A DNA stretch of 64,000 nucleotides from Phycisphaerae bacterium (GCA_029260215.1 JAJDDQ010000087.1:40382-104381), one strand, 5' to 3'; shown: positions 18,589 through 28,191, counted from the stretch's first letter. Numbers and translations: made by a program. The notes: generated by a model from the letters alone, not told the origin.

Positions 18589-19560
18589 TTAGTAACTCAC
18601 TTTGAACGTCGGTGAATCCTCGGGCCGCGATTTCCTGCGATCGTAGAGTCTTGTCGTCGAAATATTTGCGTGTCCCAACCAGGTTTGCACGTAGGCGATG
18701 TCAGACTGGTGTTCGAGGGCGTTTGTGGCGGCAGTGGCGCGCAGCGCATGCAAACACAATCCATCAACCGTGATGCCCGCCCGGCGGCCGTATTCCTTCA
18801 CAGCGGCGTAAATACCCCCACCCGTTATGGCGTTCTCGAGTGTTAGGGTGATGTTGTTTTTCACGGGCCTGAATAACGCCCCGGATTTGTCCTGACGGTG
18901 CCCGGCGACATCGAGATAGTCGTTGAGCGCCGAAAGCGCGGCGGGGTGGACGGGCACGTAGCGCGTCTTCGACCCTTTGCCGAAAACCGTGAAGTGCATC
19001 ACGCCGCGCCGTTCTCCGAGGCTGGACACCTTGAGTGCCGCGAGTTCACTGCGTCGCATAGCATGGAACAGGTAGACAGCGATGATGGCCCGGTCGCGTT
19101 TGGCTTTGATCGAATCTCCCTCGGGGGCCTGCAACAACATTCGAGCCTGATCGTCGGAGAGTGCCGGGGTTTTACCTTCGTTGGCGTCGGCGGCCGGGCG
19201 CTTGACGCCGGAAACAGGATTGTGGGTGACGGCGTTTTCGTTGCAGAGATGGTCGAACAGCGAAGAGATGGCCGAGAGCTTGCGGCGGACCGTTGCGGGT
19301 GCGAGTTCCCGATGTTCGAGTACGGTTCGCCAGGCGATCACATGAGCACGGGTTACATCGCGAAATTCTCCCGCATGCTCGATCCCGCAGAAAGCGACGA
19401 AATCTTCGACATCATTCTGATAGGCCCGCCGGGTGTTGGGGTTGTCGATGTTGGTGAACCAGATTGTTGCCGCAGGTACGTTGGCGAGACCTTGGAATTG
19501 TTCCGCTGTGAGGGCCCGTGCCCGAGGACTCCCCATGACAATCGCGTTTCCCGCATCCAC
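18589..19560 (-). CDS. Tyrosine recombinase/integrase, 323 aa
   Basis: Role by family: site-specific recombination for integration, excision or plasmid dimer resolution. Seen: an N-terminal SAM-like core-binding domain (residues about 35-120), then the catalytic domain with Arg in [16 protein letters not shown], the HxxR box in [13 protein letters not shown], and a late His followed by the tyrosine in [17 protein letters not shown]. Length is typical of XerC/D-like phage and plasmid integrases. The start is probably GTG 19560, with GGAGGAG about 15 bases before; ATG 19536 is an alternative lacking a binding site. A 36-base perfect palindrome lies 75 bases upstream, between this gene and the divergent ATPase gene. 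Confidence 0.93.
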   Translation of the reverse strand: MDAGNAIVMGSPRARALTAEQFQGLANVPAATIWFTNIDNPNTRRAYQNDVEDFVAFCGIEHAGEFRDVTRAHVIAWRTVLEHRELAPATVRRKLSAISSLFDHLCNENAVTHNPVSGVKRPAADANEGKTPALSDDQARMLLQAPEGDSIKAKRDRAIIAVYLFHAMRRSELAALKVSSLGERRGVMHFTVFGKGSKTRYVPVHPAALSALNDYLDVAGHRQDKSGALFRPVKNNITLTLENAITGGGIYAAVKEYGRRAGITVDGLCLHALRATAATNALEHQSDIAYVQTWLGHANISTTRLYDRRKSRPEDSPTFKVSY

Positions 19561-19635
19561 ATTTTCAGTTATGATCTCCTCCGTCGAATTGTTGGCGAGA
19601 CGATCGGATTTTTGGTTCCGAAAACCTCAATCGGA

Positions 19636-19671
19636 TTTTACTGTTGATAATATATTTTATCAACAGTAAAA
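19636..19671. repeat. Perfect 15-bp inverted repeat around TATATT
   Basis: TTTTACTGTTGATAA (19636-19650) and TTATCAACAGTAAAA (19657-19671) are perfect reverse complements separated by TATATT. It is far more A+T-rich than its surroundings and lies in the divergent spacer between the integrase and the nuclease/ATPase gene. It could be a recombination core for the integrase, an operator, or a remnant end. No decision is possible without a second copy. Confidence 0.8.
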
Positions 19672-19735
19672 ACTGATGTCGATTTTGTGCATGGGGGAGA
19701 GCCGCCCATTGGCTGGCTTGCGAAGAAATCACGGC

Positions 19736-19778
19736 TTGACAAATTGATCGGGAATGCTCGTGCTAAACGCACGAGCAT
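19736..19778 (+). promoter_or_regulatory. Candidate promoter overlapped by a perfect inverted repeat
   Basis: A consensus -35 box TTGACA lies at 19736-19741. ATGCTCGTGC (19754-19763) and GCACGAGCAT (19769-19778) form a perfect 10-bp inverted repeat around TAAAC. It covers the place where a -10 element would fall (TGCTAA at 19761-19766 with 19-base spacing is imperfect). The arrangement suggests an operator controlling the ATPase gene that starts at 19825. Confidence 0.45.
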
Positions 19779-19824
19779 ATTCCATGCGTTGCCGATCTCG
19801 CCATTCTTGCATAAGGGGATGTCC

Positions 19825-22236
19825 ATGAAACCGGGCTGGTTAGCGGAACACGCGTTCGCAGAGTTTCGAAGACGGCGAAGTCAACTGGAAAGTGTGGTTG
19901 GCCAAAACGAGGCGGCGACGCGTCTGAAGGTAATCGACACGGTGCTGTTTGAGATCCTGCGCTGGGATAAAGCAGTGGTAGAAACCGAGCTGCATTCGCG
20001 CAAAATAGGGTACGCCGACTATGTATTCGGTGTCGAATCTAGTTTCTCTCTTGTGCTTGAGGCTAAGCGGCAGGGGACCACGTTCGTAATCTCGGAGCGT
20101 GTACATTCCAGCCGCCCGCTGCCATTTGCCCTGCTAGCTCGGGAGTCGCCGGGTGCGGCCGACGCTCTGCGCCAAGCCTGCTCATATGCTGTCCAATTTG
20201 GCGCACAATACATCGCCGTTTCGAACGGACATCAATGGATTTTGGCGTTGACATTTGTTCAAGGAACGCCGATTGAGTCTCGCTCGGTAATTGTTTTTGC
20301 TAGCATTGATCAAATCGCGGACAATTTCCGAGACTTCTGGGGGGCGTTTTCACCCTTGGCCATCAAAACGAACCGTCCAACCCAAGATCTTCTCGATAGT
20401 TGTTTCGACCTTGCACCCCCGAAGCTCTCAGCGCGAATCAACAACTATCCTCAGCCAGCTTCAAGAAACATCTTTCGCAATGAGCTGAGCACCATCATAG
20501 AGCCGATGTGGGCTAAGGCTACGCAAGACGATTCGGATATCGGATTCTTGAAGGCGTGCTATGTGAAACCTTTGAGTGAAACCGACGATCTGGACGTCGC
20601 CAAAATGCTTCTGCGCCGAGCGCAACCGCGCGAAGACGCCGAGGAGGTCACGGTCGCAGCGGCGGCTCGCAATGTATCATCGCTGATTTACGACACGGCT
20701 CGCGCCGCACACAAGCCTGTCGCGTTGCTGGGGCGGGTAGGATTCGGAAAATCCATTTTCTTGCATTATTTGCGCAATATCTACGCTGCGGAAGAACTAA
20801 GCAAGTACATTCAGATAGTTATTAATTTCGTTGATCGTCCAGACACGCCTGATGACGTGCCTGGATTCATTTACTCTGAGATTGATCGCCAGTTATTGGA
20901 ATTACATTCAATAGATGTTCGAAGCGACGCGTTGGCAAGGTCAGTTCTAAACTTCGAGTTGGAGCGGTTCCGCTCCTCAACACGTGCGAAACTGTATGCG
21001 GATGACGCCGAGAAACTCGCCAATGCTGAGGTGGTGTTTCTTGAAGGACTTCAACAGGATCGCCACTCATATTACGGCAACGTTTTTCGGCACCTGATCA
21101 AGGGACAAAAGAGATGCGTTGCCGTTTTCTTCGACAACCTGGATCGGCAATCAGATTCGATTCAAGAAAGCGCATTCCTGCGGGCTTCCGCAATAGCGCG
21201 CGATTGGCTCGCGGTTGTCTTTATTTGTCTTCGTCCAGGAACGTTTCAGCGATCTCGATCAGCTGGAGTGCTTGACACTGTGGCGCCTCAAGTGTTGACG
21301 ATTGCGCCTCCGCCCACCAGTGTCATGTTGAAGCGCAGGTTCGAGTATGCACAAAAAGTGGCGGAAACGGCGGAGGACTTTTCCGCGCATAGCGGTGCAG
21401 AAGAACAGAGCCCACTGGATTATAAAGCAGCTCGGGATTTCTTCCAGGTTTGCGCTCAATCTTTTGGGCGAAATCAATCGCTCGGTGAAATATTTACTTG
21501 CGTATCAAATGGGAATGTGCGCGCCATATTGCACTATGTTCGTGATGTAATGAGAAGTGGACATCTAGACACTGAAAAAATCCTCGAAAAAGTAGAGGCG
21601 ACGAGAAAATATGACATCGCTGCACACGAGGCGCTCAGAGCGCTATTATACGGAGATTACAAACATTTTTGCCCGTCGTCGTCACCGTTTATCAACTTAT
21701 TCGATATTCAACATTCTGAGCCACGCGAGCACTTTACTCGCCTATTGGCTCTTGAATTCTTTGGACAACACGTTACTGCGGGCGGCTCGTCGGGTTACTG
21801 CCAAGTGGAGGACGCGCAGGCGTACCTATATTCACTGGGATATTCAGGGTCTCATGTCCAGTGGACACTTCGAATACTCTACGAAGGCAAGTGCTTGGAG
21901 GGAACGACCTACGATGCGCTGTTCGACGAGTCGGGTGAGGAATTGAGAATCACCGCCCTTGGAAGGTACCATTGTAATGACCTCGTGGGTACGTTTGTAT
22001 ACGTGGATGCCATTTCCGTCGATACGCCGATTATTGACGAGCGACGTAGAAGGGAAATCAAGGATGTTAGTGAAATCGGAGATAGAATTCTTCGCGCACG
22101 AAGCATGCTGGGCTACCTAGAAAAGTGTGCCAACAGCCTTGGACAGGCGAACGCTCGTCGGGCGTGGGAGCGAGTATACCTAAGTGTTGATGAGGAACTA
22201 GTGACAATACAAGACATCGTCGAGTCGACAAAGTAG
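19825..22236 (+). CDS. Nuclease-like N-terminus fused to P-loop NTPase; defence-like, 803 aa
   Basis: Seen: residues about 35-85 resemble the HsdR N-terminal PD-(D/E)xK nuclease fold, with ILRWDKAVVETE, Asp 65 in GYADYVF and the ExK pair in LVLEAKRQG (Glu 79, Lys 81). A P-loop follows at about 304-311 (GRVGFGKS), then a Walker B-like AVFFDNLDR near 430-438. The C-terminal 300 residues are helical and unassigned. Inference: an ATPase-gated nuclease of the kind found in single-gene defence systems. ATG 19825 is chosen because AAGGGG lies 6 bases upstream. A small open frame follows two bases after its stop. Its 5' leader carries an operator-like inverted repeat. Confidence 0.75.
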   Translation: MKPGWLAEHAFAEFRRRRSQLESVVGQNEAATRLKVIDTVLFEILRWDKAVVETELHSRKIGYADYVFGVESSFSLVLEAKRQGTTFVISERVHSSRPLPFALLARESPGAADALRQACSYAVQFGAQYIAVSNGHQWILALTFVQGTPIESRSVIVFASIDQIADNFRDFWGAFSPLAIKTNRPTQDLLDSCFDLAPPKLSARINNYPQPASRNIFRNELSTIIEPMWAKATQDDSDIGFLKACYVKPLSETDDLDVAKMLLRRAQPREDAEEVTVAAAARNVSSLIYDTARAAHKPVALLGRVGFGKSIFLHYLRNIYAAEELSKYIQIVINFVDRPDTPDDVPGFIYSEIDRQLLELHSIDVRSDALARSVLNFELERFRSSTRAKLYADDAEKLANAEVVFLEGLQQDRHSYYGNVFRHLIKGQKRCVAVFFDNLDRQSDSIQESAFLRASAIARDWLAVVFICLRPGTFQRSRSAGVLDTVAPQVLTIAPPPTSVMLKRRFEYAQKVAETAEDFSAHSGAEEQSPLDYKAARDFFQVCAQSFGRNQSLGEIFTCVSNGNVRAILHYVRDVMRSGHLDTEKILEKVEATRKYDIAAHEALRALLYGDYKHFCPSSSPFINLFDIQHSEPREHFTRLLALEFFGQHVTAGGSSGYCQVEDAQAYLYSLGYSGSHVQWTLRILYEGKCLEGTTYDALFDESGEELRITALGRYHCNDLVGTFVYVDAISVDTPIIDERRRREIKDVSEIGDRILRARSMLGYLEKCANSLGQANARRAWERVYLSVDEELVTIQDIVESTK

Positions 22237-22238
22237 AG

Positions 22239-22478
22239 ATGGGGCAGGACACGGCAAAATCCAGCACTGCAATAGCCGGATTTTCGCGCGTAGATTCGCA
22301 AACAGATGGGTTCTTCTCTGTGTATCTTCTCGCTATTGGTTCTCTCGATATTGTGCCGATCAGGTCGCATCAAAAGGATAGTATTGCGCTGACGCTAAGT
22401 AACGAAGTGGTGACGGCGTTGATGGACCAAACTGCTTCGGCGGAACAAGACCTGAAATCCAGCAAACCAATCAGATGA
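22239..22478 (+). CDS. Possible small downstream partner, 79 aa
   Basis: The frame starts two bases after the stop of the nuclease/ATPase gene, with only a weak purine stretch (AGTAGAG) before ATG. The product has an N-terminal hydrophilic part and a short hydrophobic strand (FFSVYLLAIGSLDIVPI), and ends in a charged tail. The C-terminal half resembles the end of small DNA- or protein-binding accessory proteins, but I do not recognise it. Close spacing is the main evidence that it is expressed. Confidence 0.4.
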   Translation: MGQDTAKSSTAIAGFSRVDSQTDGFFSVYLLAIGSLDIVPIRSHQKDSIALTLSNEVVTALMDQTASAEQDLKSSKPIR

Positions 22479-22505
22479 AGAAAGGGCCAAGCGCCGAACG
22501 GTTCT

Positions 22506-22958
22506 TTACGTGAAAAGCTCGCCCTGCGTCGGCTGTGGATCGCCCGCGACCAGCGTGACCGGCGGACCGTCCAGCACGTAGGCGGTTCCCCGATGGGTCA
22601 CGGTCATCCCGTGATAGAAACCCATCGGATCGTTGCGGGCACGCTCGCCGCAGTCGTCGCGGGTTTTCTCACTGTACGTCGTGGCCGGGCCGTCGAACGC
22701 CGCCAGTTCACGCAGTCGGTAGGCTTGGACCCGACCGACAACAACGCTCGTCGCAACCCAGACGCATCCTCGGAGCCGAAACGGTTTGCGAACCCGCCCG
22801 CCGTCGCCGATCACGTCGGCGCTGTAGGATGCGACGATGTCGCCTTCGCGATCGCGACGGTTGTGTTCACTGTTCCAAACGCCGTGCGCAAGGCGTTTGG
22901 GATCGACCTCGATCACTCGGCGTGGGTTGCGTGCCTTGTCGCTGTTCATTGTCGGCAT
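22506..22958 (-). CDS. Hypothetical protein of the helicase cluster, 150 aa
   Basis: Not recognised. The start has AAGGAG about 9 bases upstream. The N-terminus is basic (NPRRVIEVDPKRLAHGVW). The central part contains a Val-rich strand (VWVATSVVVGRVQAYRLRE), and the C-terminus has a strand-turn pattern (MTVTHRGTAYVLDGPPVTLV). The protein is soluble with no membrane segment. It lies about 390 bases downstream of the strawberry-notch-type helicase gene on the same strand and probably belongs to the same plasmid block. Confidence 0.65.
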   Translation of the reverse strand: MPTMNSDKARNPRRVIEVDPKRLAHGVWNSEHNRRDREGDIVASYSADVIGDGGRVRKPFRLRGCVWVATSVVVGRVQAYRLRELAAFDGPATTYSEKTRDDCGERARNDPMGFYHGMTVTHRGTAYVLDGPPVTLVAGDPQPTQGELFT

Positions 22959-23348
22959 GGTATTTTGCTCCTTTTCATGTCGTTTTGACCGATGCCGGAA
23001 TCACGGACGAACGCGGTGAGCCGGGTAGTCAGGCGAAGCGGTGCGGGCCGGAGCGCAGCGACAACACGGTCGCTTGACGACGCGGCGGCGTTCGTCAGGC
23101 TGGTATCATCAAGACAAGACGGCTGAAAAAATCGCCATGCCCCGTGTGCATTTGCCAGCAACAAGGCACGCATCCCGCGCCGAGCAAATTTCCAATCGTC
23201 CGAACGAGCGTGCAGCCGACTGGGCGGCGCGGTGGTGGCCGCCCGATCACCGTCGATGACACGGCATGAACGAAGTCGATCGAACGCCTGCCTTGGAGCG
23301 ACTCGAAATGCAAGCAACATGATGCTCATCACCCCGCTCAAAGCATCA
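22959..23348. other. Spacer between helicase gene and downstream gene
   Basis: About 390 G+C-rich bases with no frame that has both a ribosome binding site and coding character. The 20 bases next to 22959 are the leader of the minus-strand gene. No strong terminator-like hairpin was found after the helicase stop. Confidence 0.4.
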
Positions 23349-26300
23349 CTACGCGGCGTGATCCGCGTTCACGATCCGTACCGCGTTTCGACGGCTCGTT
23401 AATTGGGCCAGAACACGTTGTGCATCGTCCATCCTCGCGAACCACCGTCGCTTGAATCGAATGGTCTCATCAAAAAACCCATAACCGCGAATCTCCTCCT
23501 TGTTTCCATACGTTCCGTTTGGGACAAGCTCGACGACCTGTTCACCCGAAACGGGCGATTGGGTGAGCCGCCAGCCGTTGTCCAGTTCGATGACGGCACC
23601 GCTGCGAACAAGTTCCGCGATCTCCCCGGCTGACGCATCGGAAAGCGTGTTGCCGATGCCGAGCCGCTGCTTGACCGGCAGCACGTCCTTGCGATTCAGA
23701 TTGAATCCGATAAGGGCCTCCCCATTGTCGAGGATGGCACGTGCCACTTTGGTGTTGTCGATGCCGCGTCCGCCCATGATCTTGTCGTAGATGGGGATGA
23801 TGGCACCGCAGAGAACATGAAACCTCTCCTTCGCAGTGGCGGGCGTGCTGGCGTAAGCCTTGTCCCAGAACACCTTCGCAGCCGTGGGGCTGACCTTTGT
23901 ATACTTCGCGGCGAGTTCGTGTCGTTCGACCACGATCCGGTTGGATCGTCTGACGTTCATCAATACGACTTGCCGTTGCGATTCGTCGTGGTGGGCCGAT
24001 ACGGCGTAGACGGTGCCGCCCCGGTTGTTTCGGTAAAAACCCTCTCCGGCGAACCGGCTCCGGGCGGCTTCAAAGTCGATACGCTCAACGTCAATCTCCC
24101 CCGCCAGTTCGTGCAGAACGGTGCGTGCCCCGGACGCCGCGTCAACGTGCAGTGTCTGCGGCGGTCGGGCGCTGTGGAGATTCTTGGCTCGGATTTCGGA
24201 CACGCCGAAGTCGAACGCACCCCGCTGTTTGGCCGCATCGCCGGCTTCGACGTACCGTTCGTAGAACAGTTCGAAGATCGTGTTCTGCTTTTCGACCGGC
24301 AGTACCATGATCCGATTGAGGAAGTGGTTCACCTTGCGTAACAGGCTGTCCCGCACGGCGGCTTTGTCCTTGTCGAGCACGCCCATGCGTTCAAGGTCAC
24401 GCACGCCGAGTCTGGCGTTCGCGTGGTCGCCGTGTGTGATTTCCTGATAGAGTCGTGCCAAAGCCGCAGCCCCGAATCGGTCGGTAACGTCCTCCGGGCG
24501 AAACAACGCACCGCCGGGTGATTGTCGCTCGCCCTTGGTGAGTGCTCCCAACGTCGCCAGTCGCTTGGACACGGCGTTGACCTGTCGCTTCTGACCCGCC
24601 AGGTCGAGCAATACGAGCCGGATGATCGGAGCCGACACCTGATGCGAGCGATGCACCCTGCCGAACACCTGCATCTGCTGATCGGCGGACCATGAAAGCT
24701 GAAACGCATAAAACACCCGTCGCTGATGGTTTTTCGCGTCCACGTCGGCATGCAGACTGATGCCGGTAGCACCCGCCCCGGACACGATGGCCAGACGTTT
24801 TGTGCCGTCCTGAAACTGCCGGGTTTCGTGTTCGTTCAATCGTTTGGTGCCGACGCCGCTGATCTTGCGACGGACGTACCTGCCGCGTTCGAAGCGGTGC
24901 GAGCGTCCGGTGATTTCGGCAACGTTTTCCGGGCCGAAGTGATTGAGGAGCGTGTCGAGCGGGTTCTGCGGAAAATCCAAGTCCGCCACCCGATCGAGCA
25001 GTTCCGCACGTTTGGCCATATTCTCGCGGCTGATTTCGGGGTTTCCGTGTTCATCTTCCGCGCGGACGGACTTGACCTTGCCCGTCATGGGATCGGTAAC
25101 TTCGTGGTACTGATAAATCGGAAACTGCTTCTCGATCAGTTGCACGATCATCTCGCGTGGCGTGGCGTCGAGTTCGGACAGGTCGAGCCCGTCGGCCAGT
25201 GCCCGACTCACCTTCCGTTCGGTCTGGGCCTCGTTGGTGTTGAACAGACTCACGACCACGGAGCGGCCTTCGGACAGGTCGCGATCGATGGCCGCGATCA
25301 CGTCGGGAAGCTCGCAGGCCATCATCAGTTGCAGAAAAAACCGCTGCTGCGTCGCGTAGAATTGAGCGTAACGGTTGGGGTTACGCTGCTGACCGGCGGT
25401 TTGTTCGGCCTCCTCGAACGCCGCAAGCAACTGCGACCAAAGCTCGGCGATCTCGTCGTACTGAAAACGTTCGGCAAGGGTCATGTTGTGTCGAAGCGGC
25501 TCGTACTCGACGGCGGTGTCGGGGACGATGGTTCCGTCCTTGTCTCGGCTGGGTCCGTAGCTGATGGTCCGGGCGAGATACGATCCCACGGCTTTGAGGT
25601 CGCGACAGAGCATTTCCATAGCGGCCACGCCGCCGCGTTCCATCGCCAGAACAAACGATGGAAAGTCGGGAAACGGTGCTCCGGTTCCCCACAGCCCCAG
25701 ACGCTCGTAGGCGGCCAGGTGGCGAACCTCGGTGGCCCCGGTGGCGCTGAAGTAGCGGACGCGGGCGTTTGGAAACATTCGCTGTAATTCGATGCCCATA
25801 TTGCCCCGCTGCGTGCCGGCGTCGGTGCTGGCCTTGCCGCCGTAGGGCGTGGATGCTGCGTTTTTCATAAGGTGCGATTCGTCGAAGGCGATCACACCGT
25901 CAAAATCCCGTCCCAGCCAGTCGGCAAGCTGTTTGAATCGCGGGCGATTGCGCTTGAAGTCCTGAGCCAGCATGGTGTAGGTGGTGAAAAACACTCCTTG
26001 CGACGCGGTCAGAACATCGGCGGGTTTGTGCTTGGCCTGATGGAGAATGGAAAGCGGCAAGCCGACCGCGTCCCGGTCACGTTCGGCGTCCACGACCAGT
26101 TGGTGGGATGCGGATATGTGTACGTGTTTCCTGCGTCCCTGCTGAAACTGATCGTAGATGAAGGCGTAGATTTCTCGGCCCTTGCCGATGCCCGTTCCGT
26201 CGCCGTTCCAGTGTCCCCTTCGGTTGCCGTCGGGAAGAATCGATTCGGTCGCCTGTCCGGCGTAGATTGTGTCCTCGATCTGAATGTCGGAGACCCGCCC

Positions 26301-27755
26301 TTCGACGATCAATTCCGGGGGCAAATGATGTTGGTAGGTGATGTCCGGCGGCTCGACCGACGCCATCGTGGTCGATTCGACGACGTTGGCCGGGTGCGTC
26401 TCCGCACCGCGAACGGTGGCCTTGCGTACCTCGTAGCGGGAGAACACGGTGCCCGTTTCGATATTCGGGGCGGGCTTCGCTGTGTTGGTGACGATTTCGC
26501 CGATGCCGCTGCCATCAACGGGGCGTGGTGTTTCGTTGCGTGCTTTCCCGTTGCGATCCGTTCGGCGTGCGGCCTGTTCGATGCGGGCCGGGATATTCTC
26601 GTCGCCCAGACCGCGAAGCAGTTCATACGCGGCGAGCGGTGAGAGTTCCGAACCGGTGACGATGTTATCTTCGTTTGGCGTCGGGCCGTCGTGGTCGATG
26701 ACGATGATCTGATTGCCGAACGATGTCCCGAACTTGCCGGATCCGCCGCCGTCCATGCCGATGTTGGCACGGACGCGGTAACGTCGCTCGATCTTCCGCC
26801 ACCAATCGCGAAAGACGACTCGATCAAGGGCCATGCCCCGGCCCACGATCGCGACAAGGCGGCCGCCGGGTTTCAAGCGGAGCAGGGCCTGCTCGACGTG
26901 CCGGGCACCGAATTTGGTGTTGTGTCCCGTTACCCGTCCTCCGGTGGCCGAAAACGGCGGGTTCATCACGATGGCGTCAAAGCTCTTGTCGGGATCGAGA
27001 AGGTTGTGCAGACGCTCTCCGTCAACCGACGTGACCGGAAAACCCTGCATGGCCAGCAATGCTGACCGGCGGGGATCGATTTCGTTGGTCGCGACATTCG
27101 CTCCGGCCATTCGTGCGAACACGGCCAGATTGCCCGTCCCGGCGCTCGGCTCAAGCACGGCCATACCGGGCCGGATCGCCGCAGCCGCCACCACGACGAA
27201 CGCCTGAGCGGGCGGCGTACTGAATTGCTGCAACTCGACTTGCCGCTCATCGCGACGGGTCTGTCGCGGCATGCGCTGAGTCAGTTCCGACAGCCTCTCG
27301 ATTGCACGCCGCCCGTCACAAAGGTCGAGGGCAAGTCCGCCGATGTGCAGGTTCATACCTGCCTCGGCTGCGTCGTAAGCATCGCGGGCGTGCCCGACAG
27401 CGTTTCCGAAAACCTCGCGGGTGAGTGCGTCGAGACGGGGGTTGTCGATCTTCGTGGAAGGCTCATCACGAAGCAGTGATTCGATTCTTCGGGCGAGCAT
27501 CGCAACGACAGCGTCGTTCGATCTCAGAATCCGGCCCTTGTTCCGTCTGCCGTCTAAAGCCGTCGTCGTCGGGTTCTCACCCGGAACCGGACCCGCCGAC
27601 GAGGGTGCAGGCGGACGGAACAACATGGCCCGCCCAACTGCCGGTAATGTCTGAGTCCGAGGGTTCTTGGTCGCTGCGGCGTCAAGCTGAATGAACAGCG
27701 ACATCTGTTCGCCGCAGAGTGGATGAGTTCGTTTGATTTGCTTTGTTCGTGTCAT
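23349..27755 (-). CDS. N6-adenine-type methyltransferase fused to strawberry-notch-like helicase, 1468 aa
   Basis: Seen: a SAM-binding motif LEPSAGTGNLAVFA (about 201-214) and catalytic NPPF (about 265-268) mark an amino-methyltransferase. A large SF2 helicase module follows with Walker A-like GDGTGIGKGRE (about 515-525), a DESH box in VIAFDESHLMKN (about 620-630), and a C-terminal helicase half with a QMQVFGRVHRSHQ motif VI. Family knowledge: this methyltransferase/Sno-helicase fusion is common on plasmids and in phage-like elements, probably protecting or remodelling DNA. GGAGG lies 11 bases before ATG. The binding site is sequestered in a long leader hairpin (27763-27836). It is transcribed leftward together with other minus-strand plasmid genes. 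Confidence 0.9.
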   Translation of the reverse strand: MTRTKQIKRTHPLCGEQMSLFIQLDAAATKNPRTQTLPAVGRAMLFRPPAPSSAGPVPGENPTTTALDGRRNKGRILRSNDAVVAMLARRIESLLRDEPSTKIDNPRLDALTREVFGNAVGHARDAYDAAEAGMNLHIGGLALDLCDGRRAIERLSELTQRMPRQTRRDERQVELQQFSTPPAQAFVVVAAAAIRPGMAVLEPSAGTGNLAVFARMAGANVATNEIDPRRSALLAMQGFPVTSVDGERLHNLLDPDKSFDAIVMNPPFSATGGRVTGHNTKFGARHVEQALLRLKPGGRLVAIVGRGMALDRVVFRDWWRKIERRYRVRANIGMDGGGSGKFGTSFGNQIIVIDHDGPTPNEDNIVTGSELSPLAAYELLRGLGDENIPARIEQAARRTDRNGKARNETPRPVDGSGIGEIVTNTAKPAPNIETGTVFSRYEVRKATVRGAETHPANVVESTTMASVEPPDITYQHHLPPELIVEGRVSDIQIEDTIYAGQATESILPDGNRRGHWNGDGTGIGKGREIYAFIYDQFQQGRRKHVHISASHQLVVDAERDRDAVGLPLSILHQAKHKPADVLTASQGVFFTTYTMLAQDFKRNRPRFKQLADWLGRDFDGVIAFDESHLMKNAASTPYGGKASTDAGTQRGNMGIELQRMFPNARVRYFSATGATEVRHLAAYERLGLWGTGAPFPDFPSFVLAMERGGVAAMEMLCRDLKAVGSYLARTISYGPSRDKDGTIVPDTAVEYEPLRHNMTLAERFQYDEIAELWSQLLAAFEEAEQTAGQQRNPNRYAQFYATQQRFFLQLMMACELPDVIAAIDRDLSEGRSVVVSLFNTNEAQTERKVSRALADGLDLSELDATPREMIVQLIEKQFPIYQYHEVTDPMTGKVKSVRAEDEHGNPEISRENMAKRAELLDRVADLDFPQNPLDTLLNHFGPENVAEITGRSHRFERGRYVRRKISGVGTKRLNEHETRQFQDGTKRLAIVSGAGATGISLHADVDAKNHQRRVFYAFQLSWSADQQMQVFGRVHRSHQVSAPIIRLVLLDLAGQKRQVNAVSKRLATLGALTKGERQSPGGALFRPEDVTDRFGAAALARLYQEITHGDHANARLGVRDLERMGVLDKDKAAVRDSLLRKVNHFLNRIMVLPVEKQNTIFELFYERYVEAGDAAKQRGAFDFGVSEIRAKNLHSARPPQTLHVDAASGARTVLHELAGEIDVERIDFEAARSRFAGEGFYRNNRGGTVYAVSAHHDESQRQVVLMNVRRSNRIVVERHELAAKYTKVSPTAAKVFWDKAYASTPATAKERFHVLCGAIIPIYDKIMGGRGIDNTKVARAILDNGEALIGFNLNRKDVLPVKQRLGIGNTLSDASAGEIAELVRSGAVIELDNGWRLTQSPVSGEQVVELVPNGTYGNKEEIRGYGFFDETIRFKRRWFARMDDAQRVLAQLTSRRNAVRIVNADHAA

Positions 27756-27762
27756 TTTCTAA

Positions 27763-27836
27763 AAGTCCTCCGAGGTAGGGTGGTTGGGTTTTCTTCACTG
27801 GAGACAGAGGAAACCCAATCACCCTTCGGAGGACTT
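27763..27836 (-). promoter_or_regulatory. Leader hairpin that sequesters the helicase gene ribosome binding site
   Basis: AAGTCCTCCGA at 27763-27773 is perfectly complementary to TCGGAGGACTT at 27826-27836. Just inside it, GGGTGGTTGGGTTTTCTTC and GAGGAAACCCAATCACCC pair with only G-T type mismatches around a short loop. In the minus-strand mRNA the Shine-Dalgarno GGAGG is inside the 11-bp outer stem. Translational control (by an RNA or protein switch, or by ribosome passage) is inferred. Confidence 0.65.
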
Positions 27837-28150
27837 GCGCAGAGCCGGACGGCCAGAGGCCGAAGCGCTTCGCGGGAGGAGTGACAGGCGAGTTCTGCCT
27901 GGCGATTCGCCCGCCGCTTCGACCGTCGGCAATGCCGTCGGCATGCCGGTGGCCGTCCGACTCGTAGCACGATCGGGCAAAGCAAATTCCTGCGACGCGA
28001 TGCGGAGGACAGTTGCTGGATGTTTGGAGTCGGAAGTGATGTGGATGGAAACTTTGGGTTATCAGCGAACGTTCGGTCCAAATCCGCCAGCGCCGAAGGC
28101 GCATCACTTTTCTTGTGAATTCGGCCTACTCGGTTGTTTCCGCTGAACCG

Positions 28151-28181
28151 TAAAGAAAGGCCCGCCCGGAATGGGCGGGCC
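28151..28181 (-). terminator. Rho-independent terminator for the DUF6876 gene
   Basis: GGCCCGCCC (28159-28167) and GGGCGGGCC (28173-28181) form a perfect 9-bp G+C-only stem with a 5-base loop. On the minus strand it is followed by TTTCTTTA. It starts 10 bases after the stop of the gene at 28192, which is the expected arrangement. Confidence 0.85.
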
Positions 28182-28191
28182 GGGAACATCT

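Noticed and set aside
24726..25787. 353-codon open frame antisense to the helicase gene
   Set aside because: Fully inside the strongly supported methyltransferase/helicase gene and has no motif or start signal.
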